A stretch of 23,936 bases of DNA, from positions 1-23,936 of the forward strand of contig CAILMK010000525.1 of NCBI GenBank assembly GCA_903835275.1. The letters are read 5' to 3'. Below, in pieces: positions 16,124-23,462 of this stretch. The notes beneath the pieces were generated by a model, which made no database searches, was not told the DNA's origin, and saw only the letters and a program-made list of their open reading frames with translations. The position numbers and the translations under genes are program-made. The DNA is from an uncultured bacterium (GTDB taxonomy: Bacteria > Bacteroidota > Bacteroidia > CAILMK01). Within the stretch, counting starts at the first letter, position 1. Every line of letters starts with the position of its first letter.

Positions 16124-17578
16124 ATGAGCAACGACGTACGATCCCTCGAACCTAAAGAAGTCTGGAACCATTTCGCAGATCTTAATGCTGTACCGCGCCC
16201 ATCCAAGAAAGAAGGTCGCGTAATACAATTCATGCTTGATTATGGCAAAAGCCTAGGTCTTGAAACCACCAAGGATGAAGTTGGAAATGTATTGATCCGC
16301 AAGCCTGCCAGCAAAGGAATGGAAGACCGCCAGACGGTTTTATTGCAAAGTCACCTGGATATGGTGCACCAGAAAAATGCCGACACGAATTTTGATTTCA
16401 ATACACAGGGAATCGAAATGTTTGTAGATGGTGACTGGGTGCGCGCCAAGGGCACTACGCTCGGCGCTGATAACGGAATGGGTGTTGCGTCCATTATGAC
16501 CATACTTGCATCCAAGGAGATCGTACACCCGCCTATCGAAGCCTTGTTTACCATTGATGAAGAAACAGGGATGACAGGAGCCCTTGGATTGAAACCTGGC
16601 GTTCTGAAATCCACCATCATGCTCAACCTCGATACAGAAGATGATCATGAACTCACGATTGGCTGCGCAGGCGGCGTGGATGTAACTTCCACGGGAACAT
16701 ACGAACAGGAAAGTGCTGACGGTGGTTTGAAAACATACACACTTAATGTAAAAGGGCTTGTTGGCGGACACTCCGGAATGGAAATTCACCTGGGGCGTGC
16801 AAATGCAAATAAACTTATGAATCGTTTGCTGGAACAATGCGAAAAATTCGGATTGCGTATCAGTTCCATTGACGGAGGAAGTTTGAGAAATGCTATTCCC
16901 CGTGAGTCCATTTCTGAGATCGGAATCGCAGAAAAAGACGATGCCGCATTCAAAAAATTCATTGAAGAAGAAACGAAAGTTTTAAAATCCGAATATTCTA
17001 CTACGGATCCAAACTTACAGGTAGTTCTTTCTTCCGCAGAAATAAAAGGACAATACCTGAACAAGGATTTCCAATGGAAATTGTTGCGTGCAATCTACGG
17101 ATGTCCTTTTGGAATTTTCAGAATGAGTCCCGATGTGGCAGGATTGGTACAGACTTCAAATAATGTTTCGCGAATATTGGTAAAGGACGGATCATATTCA
17201 TTGCAATGCCTTACCCGCAGCTCCGTAGATACGGAAAAAATGGATCTCGCAAGAATGATACAAAGCACTTTTGAATTAATCGGCGCATCAACTGCCCTCG
17301 GCGGAAACTACAGCGGATGGGCTCCGAAACCTGATTCAGGAATCACAAAACTGATGACTGATCTTTACAAGAAAATGTACAACGAAGATCCGCATGTATA
17401 TGCCTGCCATGCAGGACTGGAATGCGGCATCATCGGTGCAAATTATCCCAAGATGGAAATGATCTCTTTCGGTCCTATGATATTGGGTCCGCACTCCCCG
17501 GATGAGCGCGTGCAGATCAGTTCAGTTCAAAAGTACTGGGGATTTTTATTGGAGACATTGAAAAATATTCCGGCATAG
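16124..17578 (+). CDS. pepD: Aminoacyl-histidine dipeptidase (Xaa-His dipeptidase, M20 family)
   Basis: Cytosolic di-zinc peptidase that splits dipeptides, classically Xaa-His such as carnosine, in peptide salvage. At 484 aa it has the standard length. The M20 active site is complete: SHLDMV gives metal ligand H77 and catalytic-site D79; GADNG gives bridging D116; DEETG gives general base E146 and ligand E147; NLDTED gives D170; and GPHSPDE near the C-terminus gives H457. A lid/dimerisation domain is inserted between about 190 and 385, with GGHSGMEIH at its start. The start ATG at 16124 precedes the usual N-terminal region (LEPKEVWNHFADL...PRPSKKE). It is apparently a single-gene unit; I see no clear promoter consensus upstream. 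Neighbouring iron uptake genes give no functional link. Confidence 0.96.
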   Translation: MSNDVRSLEPKEVWNHFADLNAVPRPSKKEGRVIQFMLDYGKSLGLETTKDEVGNVLIRKPASKGMEDRQTVLLQSHLDMVHQKNADTNFDFNTQGIEMFVDGDWVRAKGTTLGADNGMGVASIMTILASKEIVHPPIEALFTIDEETGMTGALGLKPGVLKSTIMLNLDTEDDHELTIGCAGGVDVTSTGTYEQESADGGLKTYTLNVKGLVGGHSGMEIHLGRANANKLMNRLLEQCEKFGLRISSIDGGSLRNAIPRESISEIGIAEKDDAAFKKFIEEETKVLKSEYSTTDPNLQVVLSSAEIKGQYLNKDFQWKLLRAIYGCPFGIFRMSPDVAGLVQTSNNVSRILVKDGSYSLQCLTRSSVDTEKMDLARMIQSTFELIGASTALGGNYSGWAPKPDSGITKLMTDLYKKMYNEDPHVYACHAGLECGIIGANYPKMEMISFGPMILGPHSPDERVQISSVQKYWGFLLETLKNIPA

Positions 17579-17611
17579 ATAGACGTTATAGCTTTTTATA
17601 AATTTCAGTAA

Positions 17612-17663
17612 CCCCCGACTTTAGTCGGGGGAATAATGACAATAAAACATAGGGCTTTAGCCC
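17612..17663. repeat. Pair of REP-like palindromes with a common CTTTAG centre
   Basis: CCCCCGACT-TT-AGTCGGGGG (17612-17631) and, 20 bases on, GGGCT-TT-AGCCC (17652-17663). Both are built around the same CTTTAG core in the same orientation. The pair lies between the pepD stop and the lipoprotein start. The first could serve as a pepD terminator but has no U tract. The layout resembles the clustered REP elements mobilised by REP-associated tyrosine transposases in other bacteria; no such transposase is in the window. Confidence 0.6.
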
Positions 17664-17692
17664 AACTAATTTTCAATGCCAAAAATGAATCT

Positions 17693-18058
17693 ATGAATAA
17701 GGAATTAACCCTACTTTCATCATCGCTACTATTTTGCATTTTCATTCTCGCATCCTGCTCGTCCAACAAAAAACAGATCAGCGATGATGCCTACATAGAA
17801 AAAGCCGCCGATAAATTCAATTTCATTTACGATGGCGAGGAAAATGACAAATGGAAATTTTATGATGTGGATTCCATCGCTGTGGATTCAGGTTCTTTCC
17901 TGATCCTAGGAAAGAAAGAAGAAAGCGAACCCAGGAAATGGTTTGCCATTGGCACACCTTTACTGGAAAGTCAACACATCATTGACAAGGCAAGCGGATT
18001 TAAAGACAAGGGTATTTATTCTAAAAAGAAGTCGGCAAAACAAATCTGGGAGGAATAG
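17693..18058 (+). CDS. Small putative lipoprotein, function unknown
   Basis: A 121-residue protein that I do not recognise. It begins with a type II signal peptide with lipobox LASC ending at C22, so it is probably lipidated and carried to the cell envelope. The mature part is about 100 residues, charged (Lys/Asp/Glu-rich) and Cys-free, with the strand-like stretches KFNFIYDGEENDKWKFYDVD and FLILGKKEESEPRKWFAIG. The open frame extends upstream to 17636, but those 19 codons run through the REP-like palindromes, and the ATG at 17693 directly precedes the signal peptide, so 17693 is chosen. It lies 64 bases before the metal-ligand-rich membrane protein on the same strand, though that gene may have its own promoter. 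Confidence 0.75.
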   Translation: MNKELTLLSSSLLFCIFILASCSSNKKQISDDAYIEKAADKFNFIYDGEENDKWKFYDVDSIAVDSGSFLILGKKEESEPRKWFAIGTPLLESQHIIDKASGFKDKGIYSKKKSAKQIWEE

Positions 18059-18066
18059 AAAAATAC

Positions 18067-18094
18067 TTGTTTATTTATAAAATTCGTATATTCG
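18067..18094 (+). promoter_or_regulatory. Possible promoter of the Cys/Met-rich membrane protein
   Basis: TTG (18067-18069), 17 bases, then TATATTCG (18087-18094), one mismatch from TAnnTTTG, ending 28 bases before the ATG at 18123. A perfect tandem duplication of ATTCGTAT (18082-18089 and 18090-18097) overlaps the -7 element and could be an operator or chance. Confidence 0.3.
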
Positions 18095-18122
18095 TATCAT
18101 AAACACCTAAATAAGTAAAATT

Positions 18123-18500
18123 ATGCATGGATTAATGTGTATGTGGTGCTGTGTATCTTTTCAGATCATCACCCTTGTTATTGTAATGCATTTCATCGGC
18201 AAAGCCATCAAAGAAGCATGGCCTGCATGGATGAAATGGATGGGCTATCTACTGCTTATTGCAGGATTACTCGGTCTTATATGTTCCTTCGCCAATGGTT
18301 GCCGCAACATGATGCACCATAAGGAAGAATGTAGCATGATGAGTGGCGCATGTCCTGCCATGAAAGGCGGTTGCGACGGCGACATGAAAGAATGCCATGA
18401 AGGCATGATGAAGGACGGAAAGAAGTGCTGCAAAGGCGAGAAAGGTGAAGGCAAAGACGATGATGACAATGATCATCACGACAGCACCAAGACGAAATAG
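18123..18500 (+). CDS. Two-TM small protein with Cys/Met/His/Asp-rich tail, probable metal-binding
   Basis: A 125-residue protein with no family that I recognise. The N-terminus, MHGLMCMWCC, already holds Cys, Met and His. Two hydrophobic segments follow, about 11-29 and 39-56, joined by an amphipathic Trp-rich stretch (EAWPAWMKWMG). The tail (57-125) is soluble and crowded with metal ligands: seven Cys (60, 70, 77, 84, 91, 102, 103), eight Met mostly in MM pairs, five His, and an Asp run (DDDDNDHHD). This composition is typical of sequences that bind soft or transition metals such as copper, zinc or nickel, but no known motif is complete. A strong terminator follows 23 bases after the stop. 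It sits between feoAB/pepD and an export operon; a link to metal handling is an inference only. Confidence 0.8.
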   Translation: MHGLMCMWCCVSFQIITLVIVMHFIGKAIKEAWPAWMKWMGYLLLIAGLLGLICSFANGCRNMMHHKEECSMMSGACPAMKGGCDGDMKECHEGMMKDGKKCCKGEKGEGKDDDDNDHHDSTKTK

Positions 18501-18523
18501 TTAAACACTATTGCGAAAAAAGC

Positions 18524-18558
18524 AAAAGCCATCTGTAGAAATGCAGGTGGCTTTTTTT
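18524..18558 (+). terminator. Rho-independent terminator after the Cys/Met-rich gene
   Basis: AAAAGCCATCTG (18524-18535), 8-base loop, CAGGTGGCTTTT (18544-18555), then more T. The stem is 12 pairs including one U-G, followed by a U tract: a textbook terminator. The A-run on the left arm also gives it some capacity to act on the convergent ABC operon from the other side. Confidence 0.88.
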
Positions 18559-18620
18559 AAGACCGCGCTACAGGAATGATAACCCCAATCTACTCATTGT
18601 TATTTGTGATCTTGAGTTTC

Positions 18621-18654
18621 CAATTCGCAATTGACAATTCGCAATCCGCAATTG
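18621..18654. repeat. Short tandem/inverted repeat of CAATTCGCAATTG words
   Basis: CAATTCGCAATTGA (18621-18634) is followed by CAATTCGCAAT and then CCGCAATTG. The word AATTCGCAATC recurs at 16094-16104 upstream of pepD. It lies in the convergent gap between the terminator at 18524-18558 and the end of the ABC operon. No typical terminator for the operon itself was seen. Confidence 0.5.
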
Positions 18655-18656
18655 TA

Positions 18657-19775
18657 CTACGCCCTCTTCCTGTAATTCATCACCGCCCAGGTATTGATAA
18701 CTACACCGAATACAAGCATAATCAGAATATGATAACGTATGTCATGCAAGCCGCTTCCTTTTAAAATCACCATGCGCATTACACTGATGAAATAGCTGAC
18801 AGGATTTGCATGCGCAATCCATTGCGCCCATACAGGCATACTTTCAATCGGAGTAAAAAGTCCACCGAGCAGATTAAATATCATCATGAAGAAAAAGGAT
18901 ATGGACATAGCCTGTTGTTGCGTTTCCGCATAGGTGGAAATAAGCAATCCCAATCCAAGTACTGCAATCAGATAGACCGATAGGAACAGATATAATACTC
19001 CTATGTTTCCGGCCACACCTATCCCATAAACGAGTTTTGCCAACAACATACCCACCGAAAACAAGACCATGCAAAGCACCCAGAACGGAATAAGCTTGCC
19101 GAGGATGAATTGATATTTCTTTACGGGCGTTACATTGATTTGCTCAATGGTACCGATCTCTTTTTCTTTCACAATATTCAAGGCGCACATCATGCTCCCC
19201 ATCATCGTTACCAGCAAAACAAGAATACCCGGCACCATGAATGTTTTATAATTCATCAATGGATTATACCAATTGGAGGAAGCAATATCAATTTGTGGCG
19301 CAGCATTAAAACGATCAGGCTGCATCCATTGAAGGCGGATATCATTGTTATAATCACCCAAAATGCTGGAGAGATATCCACCACCTACAAGTGCCTTTGT
19401 GCCATTGATCGCATTGACAGCAATAAACAATTTCTGACTGCCTTCACGTACAAGATTCCTTTCAAAGCCCGCAGGTATTTCAAGAATAATATCCGCCTTG
19501 TCCTGTTCTATAAGTTGATACGCATCATTGTAAGAAGCATTGTTTCCTGCAAGTTTGAAATACCCAGAGGAAACAATCTTTGAGACCATTTTTTGAGAAT
19601 ACGTAGAATGATCATGATCCACCACGGCGAGGTAAATATTTTTTATTTCATAATTTGACGCCAAGGGTAATAACATCAATTGGACAAGGGGTGCAAGAAG
19701 CATGGCACGAAGCAAAGTCTTATCGCGGAAAATCTGCCGGAATTCTTTTTGCAAAAGGAATTTTAATGTTCTCAT
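18657..19775 (-). CDS. ABC-2 type permease (YbhR-like), last gene of export operon
   Basis: Inner-membrane subunit of an ABC-2 exporter, 372 aa. Topology: cytoplasmic amphipathic start (LLQKEFRQIFRDK), TM1 at about 22-42, a large periplasmic domain (about 45-175), then five helices. The cytoplasmic motif KEKEIGTIEQINVTPVKK after TM2 is the conserved ABC-2 coupling-helix region that contacts the ATPase. The C-terminal part has the FTPIESMPVWAQWIAHANPVSYF block of the family. The start ATG overlaps the stop of the upstream permease by 4 bases (ATGA), a sign of translational coupling. With its sister permease it should form the heterodimeric channel of a drug or solute exporter; substrate not deducible. 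Confidence 0.9.
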   Translation of the reverse strand: MRTLKFLLQKEFRQIFRDKTLLRAMLLAPLVQLMLLPLASNYEIKNIYLAVVDHDHSTYSQKMVSKIVSSGYFKLAGNNASYNDAYQLIEQDKADIILEIPAGFERNLVREGSQKLFIAVNAINGTKALVGGGYLSSILGDYNNDIRLQWMQPDRFNAAPQIDIASSNWYNPLMNYKTFMVPGILVLLVTMMGSMMCALNIVKEKEIGTIEQINVTPVKKYQFILGKLIPFWVLCMVLFSVGMLLAKLVYGIGVAGNIGVLYLFLSVYLIAVLGLGLLISTYAETQQQAMSISFFFMMIFNLLGGLFTPIESMPVWAQWIAHANPVSYFISVMRMVILKGSGLHDIRYHILIMLVFGVVINTWAVMNYRKRA

Positions 19776-20878
19776 GCCAGGCGGATTTTAAATCGTTTCA
19801 AGCTTATCCCAAGGATAATAACCATCATCCCAAAAAGTATCAAGGTTTGTTTCCATATGGCTGAAAATCCTGCACCCTTGATCATGATGGAACGAACAAT
19901 TATATAAAACCATTTGGAAGGAACAATATTCGAAATGACCTGTAGAGGAATGGGCATATTTTCAATCGGGAACATAAATCCGCTGAGAATAATGGTTGGC
20001 AGCATCGTTACCCCAAGAGATATAAACATGGCCGTTTGCTGGGTTTTTGAATTGATTGAAATCAATAATCCCAACGCCAATGACGTAAAAATAAACAGAA
20101 GGCTTTCTGCATATAAAAGTAAGATACTTCCTTTTACGGGAAGATGCAATAGCAGCCAGCTCAATAATAAAATGGACGTTACATTTATCAGTGAAACGAT
20201 CACATATGGAACAAACTTGGAGAAGATCACCATCAATGGCTGGAAAGGCGAAACCAACAACACTTCCATGGTGCCAAGTTCCTTTTCCCGCACTATTGAA
20301 ATGGATGTCATCATCACACAGATCAGTAACATGATCATGGACATCATTCCGGGAATAAAAACAAATTCACCTTTCATTTCAGGATTGTATAACATGCGAA
20401 TTTCAGGAACGATTTGTAAAGGAATAGTTCCGCTTTTTACCAGTTGCAGCTGGTAATCCATCACAATTGCCGTTACATAATTTGTCAATGTTGTAGCCGC
20501 ATTGATATCCGAAGCATCGGCAATAATTTGTATCTGAGCTTTATTCTGATGTGTCAGATCATAATAAAAATTCTCCGGAAAAATAACCGCCATTTTTATC
20601 TTGCCTTCCTTGAATGCCGCTTCAATTTGCTTATGACTTGGAAGTGATTTAGCAACATCAAAATACTGGCTTGCCTCAATTTTATTTATGATCTGGGTCG
20701 TGGCAATATCCTTGGAATAATCGGAGACAACTATTTGTGCATTCTTTATTTCATTGGTAAGGGCGAAACCAAATAAAATTATTTGCGCAATGGGCAAACC
20801 GAAAAGCATGAGCAAGGTTTTCCTGTCGCGGAAAACGTGATAAAACTCTTTTCGTATGAATGTCAGTAGTTGCTTCAT
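19772..20878 (-). CDS. ABC-2 type permease (YbhS-like)
   Basis: Second membrane subunit of the exporter, 368 aa, with the same plan as its neighbour: KEFYHVFRDRKTLLML start, TM1 at about 22-40, periplasmic domain with a long alpha/beta region (about 45-170), then five C-terminal helices. The coupling motif REKELGTMEVLLVSPF is intact, as is the FMFPIENMPIPLQVISNIVPSKWFY block. The two permeases are homologous but clearly diverged, consistent with a heterodimer. Its ATG follows the stop of ATPase 2 with no base between them (TAA|ATG), and its own stop overlaps the next gene, so the four transport genes are tightly packed in one operon. Confidence 0.9.
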   Translation of the reverse strand: MKQLLTFIRKEFYHVFRDRKTLLMLFGLPIAQIILFGFALTNEIKNAQIVVSDYSKDIATTQIINKIEASQYFDVAKSLPSHKQIEAAFKEGKIKMAVIFPENFYYDLTHQNKAQIQIIADASDINAATTLTNYVTAIVMDYQLQLVKSGTIPLQIVPEIRMLYNPEMKGEFVFIPGMMSMIMLLICVMMTSISIVREKELGTMEVLLVSPFQPLMVIFSKFVPYVIVSLINVTSILLLSWLLLHLPVKGSILLLYAESLLFIFTSLALGLLISINSKTQQTAMFISLGVTMLPTIILSGFMFPIENMPIPLQVISNIVPSKWFYIIVRSIMIKGAGFSAIWKQTLILFGMMVIILGISLKRFKIRLA

Positions 20879-21622
20879 TTAGTCCGCCTTCCTTTTTGCT
20901 TCCCTAGCCAATCCGTAAAATACTTCATCCATTGATGCGGCTGAATACTGCTCTTTCAGTTTAGCAGGCGTATCCAGTGCGCGTATATATCCATCCACCA
21001 TAATGGAAATACGGTTACAGTATTCCGCTTCATCCATATAGTGGGTAGTGACGAAAACAGTAACGCCCTTATCGGATGCATCGTAAATGAGATCCCAGAA
21101 TTGCCGACGTGTAACCGGGTCCACGCCGCCTGTTGGTTCATCCAGAAATACAATCTTGGGTTTGTGAATAACGGCGACTGAAAAAGACAATTTTTGTCTC
21201 CATCCCAATGGTAATTCCTTCACCAGTTTCTTTGCTTCATTTTCGAGTCCTAACTGATGCAAAAGCGCTTCGCTTTTTTCTTTAATATCCTTATCGGATA
21301 AACCATATATTCCGGCATAAAGACGAATATTTTCTGTAACGGTCAAATCTTCATAAAGAGAAAACTTTTGGCTCATATAGCCAATATTTTTCTTGATGCT
21401 CTCAGGTTGTTTATACACATCAAATCCTGCAATGGTCGCACTACCGGAGGACGGTTTGGAAAGTCCGCAGAGCATACGCATAGCAGTGGTTTTTCCCGCG
21501 CCGTTTGCGCCGAGGAAACCGAATATTTCACCCTTATAAACTTCAAAAGTAAGTTCATTCGCAGCAATGAAATCGCCGAATCTCTTGGTGAGCTTTTCTG
21601 TTTTTATAACGGTCTCCTGCAT
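20879..21622 (-). CDS. ABC transporter ATP-binding protein 2 (consensus ATP site half)
   Basis: Cytoplasmic ATPase, 247 aa, like the C-terminal half of E. coli YbhF. Walker A GANGAGKTT is at 38-46, the Q-loop glutamine Q85 is in YMSQKFSLY, Walker B IVFLDE is at 157-162 with catalytic E162, and the H-loop histidine H194 is in TTHYMDEAE. The signature motif is LPLGW (137-141) rather than LSGGQ, a variant that I know from this group of exporters. Thus its own nucleotide site is complete, but the signature it offers to the partner's site is altered. Its ATG shares one base with the stop of ATPase 1 (TGATG), so the two are translationally coupled and probably form a heterodimer. Confidence 0.92.
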   Translation of the reverse strand: MQETVIKTEKLTKRFGDFIAANELTFEVYKGEIFGFLGANGAGKTTAMRMLCGLSKPSSGSATIAGFDVYKQPESIKKNIGYMSQKFSLYEDLTVTENIRLYAGIYGLSDKDIKEKSEALLHQLGLENEAKKLVKELPLGWRQKLSFSVAVIHKPKIVFLDEPTGGVDPVTRRQFWDLIYDASDKGVTVFVTTHYMDEAEYCNRISIMVDGYIRALDTPAKLKEQYSAASMDEVFYGLAREAKRKAD

Positions 21623-22535
21623 CAGCTCATAAGTTTAATAAAACAATCTTCGATTCCGGGAGTGATTTGCTTTAATTCTGAATTTTCATGACCCTTTTCC
21701 TTCAAATATTTCACCGTCTTTGCTTCAGTTTCGGCATTATCATTCTTTAACGAAAAATGTAATGAGTCCCCAAAGGCAAAACAACTTAATGTTTCATTAT
21801 ATGCACGGAGATCAATTAAAAGTTTGTACATGTTTTTATCAGTGACTGCATATAATTTTCCAGGGTATGCCTTGACAATATTTTCCGGTGTATCTATGGA
21901 TAATATCTTCCCCGATTGCATCAGCGCTATCCTGTCACACAGGGTTGCCTCATCCATATAGGGAGTGGAAACAAGAATGGTGATATTCTGTTCCTTCAAT
22001 CTCTTCAGCATCTCCCAGAATTCCTTTCGGGAAACTGCATCTACTCCTGTAGTTGGCTCGTCCAAAACAAAACAGTTGGTTTATGGATCAAAGCGCAACA
22101 CAAAGCAAGTTTTTGTTTCATGCCACCCGAAAGTTTTCCGGCACGTCGCGTTTTGTAAGGCTCAATCTGGATGTAAATTTCTTTTATAAGATCATAATTT
22201 TCCTGTATCGTAGTTCCGAATACCGTTGCAAAGAAATTAAGGTTTTCCTCAACTGTCAAATCCTGATATAGGGAAAACTTTCCGGGCATATACCCAACTC
22301 TGCTGCGGATAGCCTTGTAATCCTTTACCACGTCGAATCCATCCACTGTAGCACTTCCTTTTTCGGGAAGAAGTAAGGTAGTAAGTACCCTGAATATACT
22401 CGTTTTTCCTGCACCATCCGGACCAATCAAACCGAATAATTCCCCTTGCTTTACATCAAAAGAAAGATCATCAACAGCGAGTACGCTTCCATCGTTATAA
22501 GTCTTGGTAATATTTTTTAGTTCTACCGCATTCAT
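21622..22535 (-). pseudogene. ABC transporter ATP-binding protein 1, frameshifted in Walker B as read
   Basis: Like the N-terminal half of YbhF. Read as given, the gene splits into a 164-codon 5' part (22535-22041) and a 3' part. Adding one T to the T4 run opposite 22064-22067 restores VLFLDEPTTGVD and a 304-residue protein. Walker A GPDGAGKTS is at 38-46 and the signature LSGGMKQ at 135-141, both good. However, the Q-loop glutamine is glycine (G85, YMPGKFSLY) and the H-loop histidine is proline (P192 in the restored protein, STPYMDEA). So its own ATP site looks non-catalytic, while its signature serves the partner. The C-terminal part ends PGIEDCFIKLM, as in DUF4162-type tails. A one-base homopolymer change inside an otherwise intact operon favours sequencing error or a very recent mutation over an old pseudogene. 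Confidence 0.8.
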
Positions 22536-22538
22536 TGA

Positions 22539-23429
22539 TCAGAACTTTACCTCGGCATACATGCCGATTTTAAGTGTGCCGTCATTTGCAGTTTTTATCT
22601 TTACCGCATACACAAGATTGGCGCGTTCATCCTTTGTCTGTATCGTTTTCGGTGTGAATTCAGCTTTATCGCTGATCCATATTACCACACCTTCGTGCTC
22701 TTTATATTTACCCGCACTGTCATCCACAAGAACTTTCACTTTCTGGTTCAGTTTCACTTTGGGAAGCTGATCACCGGTAATGTATGCGCGCAAAATCAGT
22801 GAAGAAATATCTGCAATTTTATACAATGGTTTTCCGGGAATGGCCATCTCATCCTTTTCAACATATTTGGTCAGAACCGTTCCATTGATTGGATTAATGA
22901 TTTTACATTTTGCCAGCTGGTCATTCGTTTCCTCTATCTGCACTTTCAGCGGATCGCTTTGTTCTGAAATACTTTTAGAAGTAATTCCAAGTGAGGATTG
23001 CAGTGCTTCAATTTGCTTATTAATTACATCCACCTGTGAGTTTATATCATCGAGTTGTTTTCCCGTTGCGGCCTTATCCCTGACCAGGTTTGATATACGA
23101 TTTTGCTCGTGCTCCGCATCCTTCAGTTGTTCCTTCAAAGCGGCAGTTTGTGCGCTGATGTCAGGACGTTGCACCAGAACGGATTTTATCTGGCTTTCCA
23201 ATTGTTTTTTCTTCAAATACAATTGCACACTGTCTATATAACCGATCTGGTCTCCCGCATGCAATTGCTTGCCTTCCTCTACGGAAAATTGCTTAATTAT
23301 GCCCGACGCCTCTGCGGAAATAATGGTTTCGTCCGTTTCAAAGGTACCCGAAGCATCGGAATCATTTTTATTGGAATTGCATGATGCGAAAGCGAGAATT
23401 GCAAATGCAAAAATGGAAATATATTTCAT
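22539..23429 (-). CDS. HlyD-family membrane fusion/adaptor lipoprotein (YbhG-like)
   Basis: Periplasmic adaptor subunit, 296 aa, that would connect the inner-membrane ABC complex to an outer-membrane channel. It begins with a lipoprotein signal ending at C17 (FASC). Then comes a half barrel-sandwich (about 32-70, SAEASGIIKQFSVEEGKQLHAGDQIGYI region), a coiled-coil hairpin (about 72-170, heptad-rich with Lys/Glu/Gln), the second half barrel-sandwich (about 175-210, CKIINPINGTVLTKYVEKDE), and a beta-barrel domain to the end. It lies 3 bases before ATPase 1 and 33 bases after the regulator gene, so it is the second gene of the operon. No TolC-type outer-membrane partner is in the window; it may lie beyond the right edge or elsewhere. 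Confidence 0.92.
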   Translation of the reverse strand: MKYISIFAFAILAFASCNSNKNDSDASGTFETDETIISAEASGIIKQFSVEEGKQLHAGDQIGYIDSVQLYLKKKQLESQIKSVLVQRPDISAQTAALKEQLKDAEHEQNRISNLVRDKAATGKQLDDINSQVDVINKQIEALQSSLGITSKSISEQSDPLKVQIEETNDQLAKCKIINPINGTVLTKYVEKDEMAIPGKPLYKIADISSLILRAYITGDQLPKVKLNQKVKVLVDDSAGKYKEHEGVVIWISDKAEFTPKTIQTKDERANLVYAVKIKTANDGTLKIGMYAEVKF

Positions 23430-23462
23430 TTTCTTTTAAGTTTATCCTGTTAGTGTCTGATT

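Noticed and set aside
18245..18479. Two short - strand frames opposite the Cys/Met-rich gene
   Set aside because: They are mirror frames of the low-complexity tail. The + strand frame has clear membrane segments and a terminator after it.
16124..18500. A joint operon of pepD, lipoprotein and metal-rich protein
   Set aside because: Gaps of 114 and 64 bases contain palindromes and a possible promoter, so co-transcription is not supported by the sequence.
22041..22070. Programmed ribosomal frameshift producing ATPase 1
   Set aside because: No slippery heptamer with a following stem or pseudoknot is evident, and homologous ATPases are made without recoding. A one-base homopolymer indel is the simpler reading.
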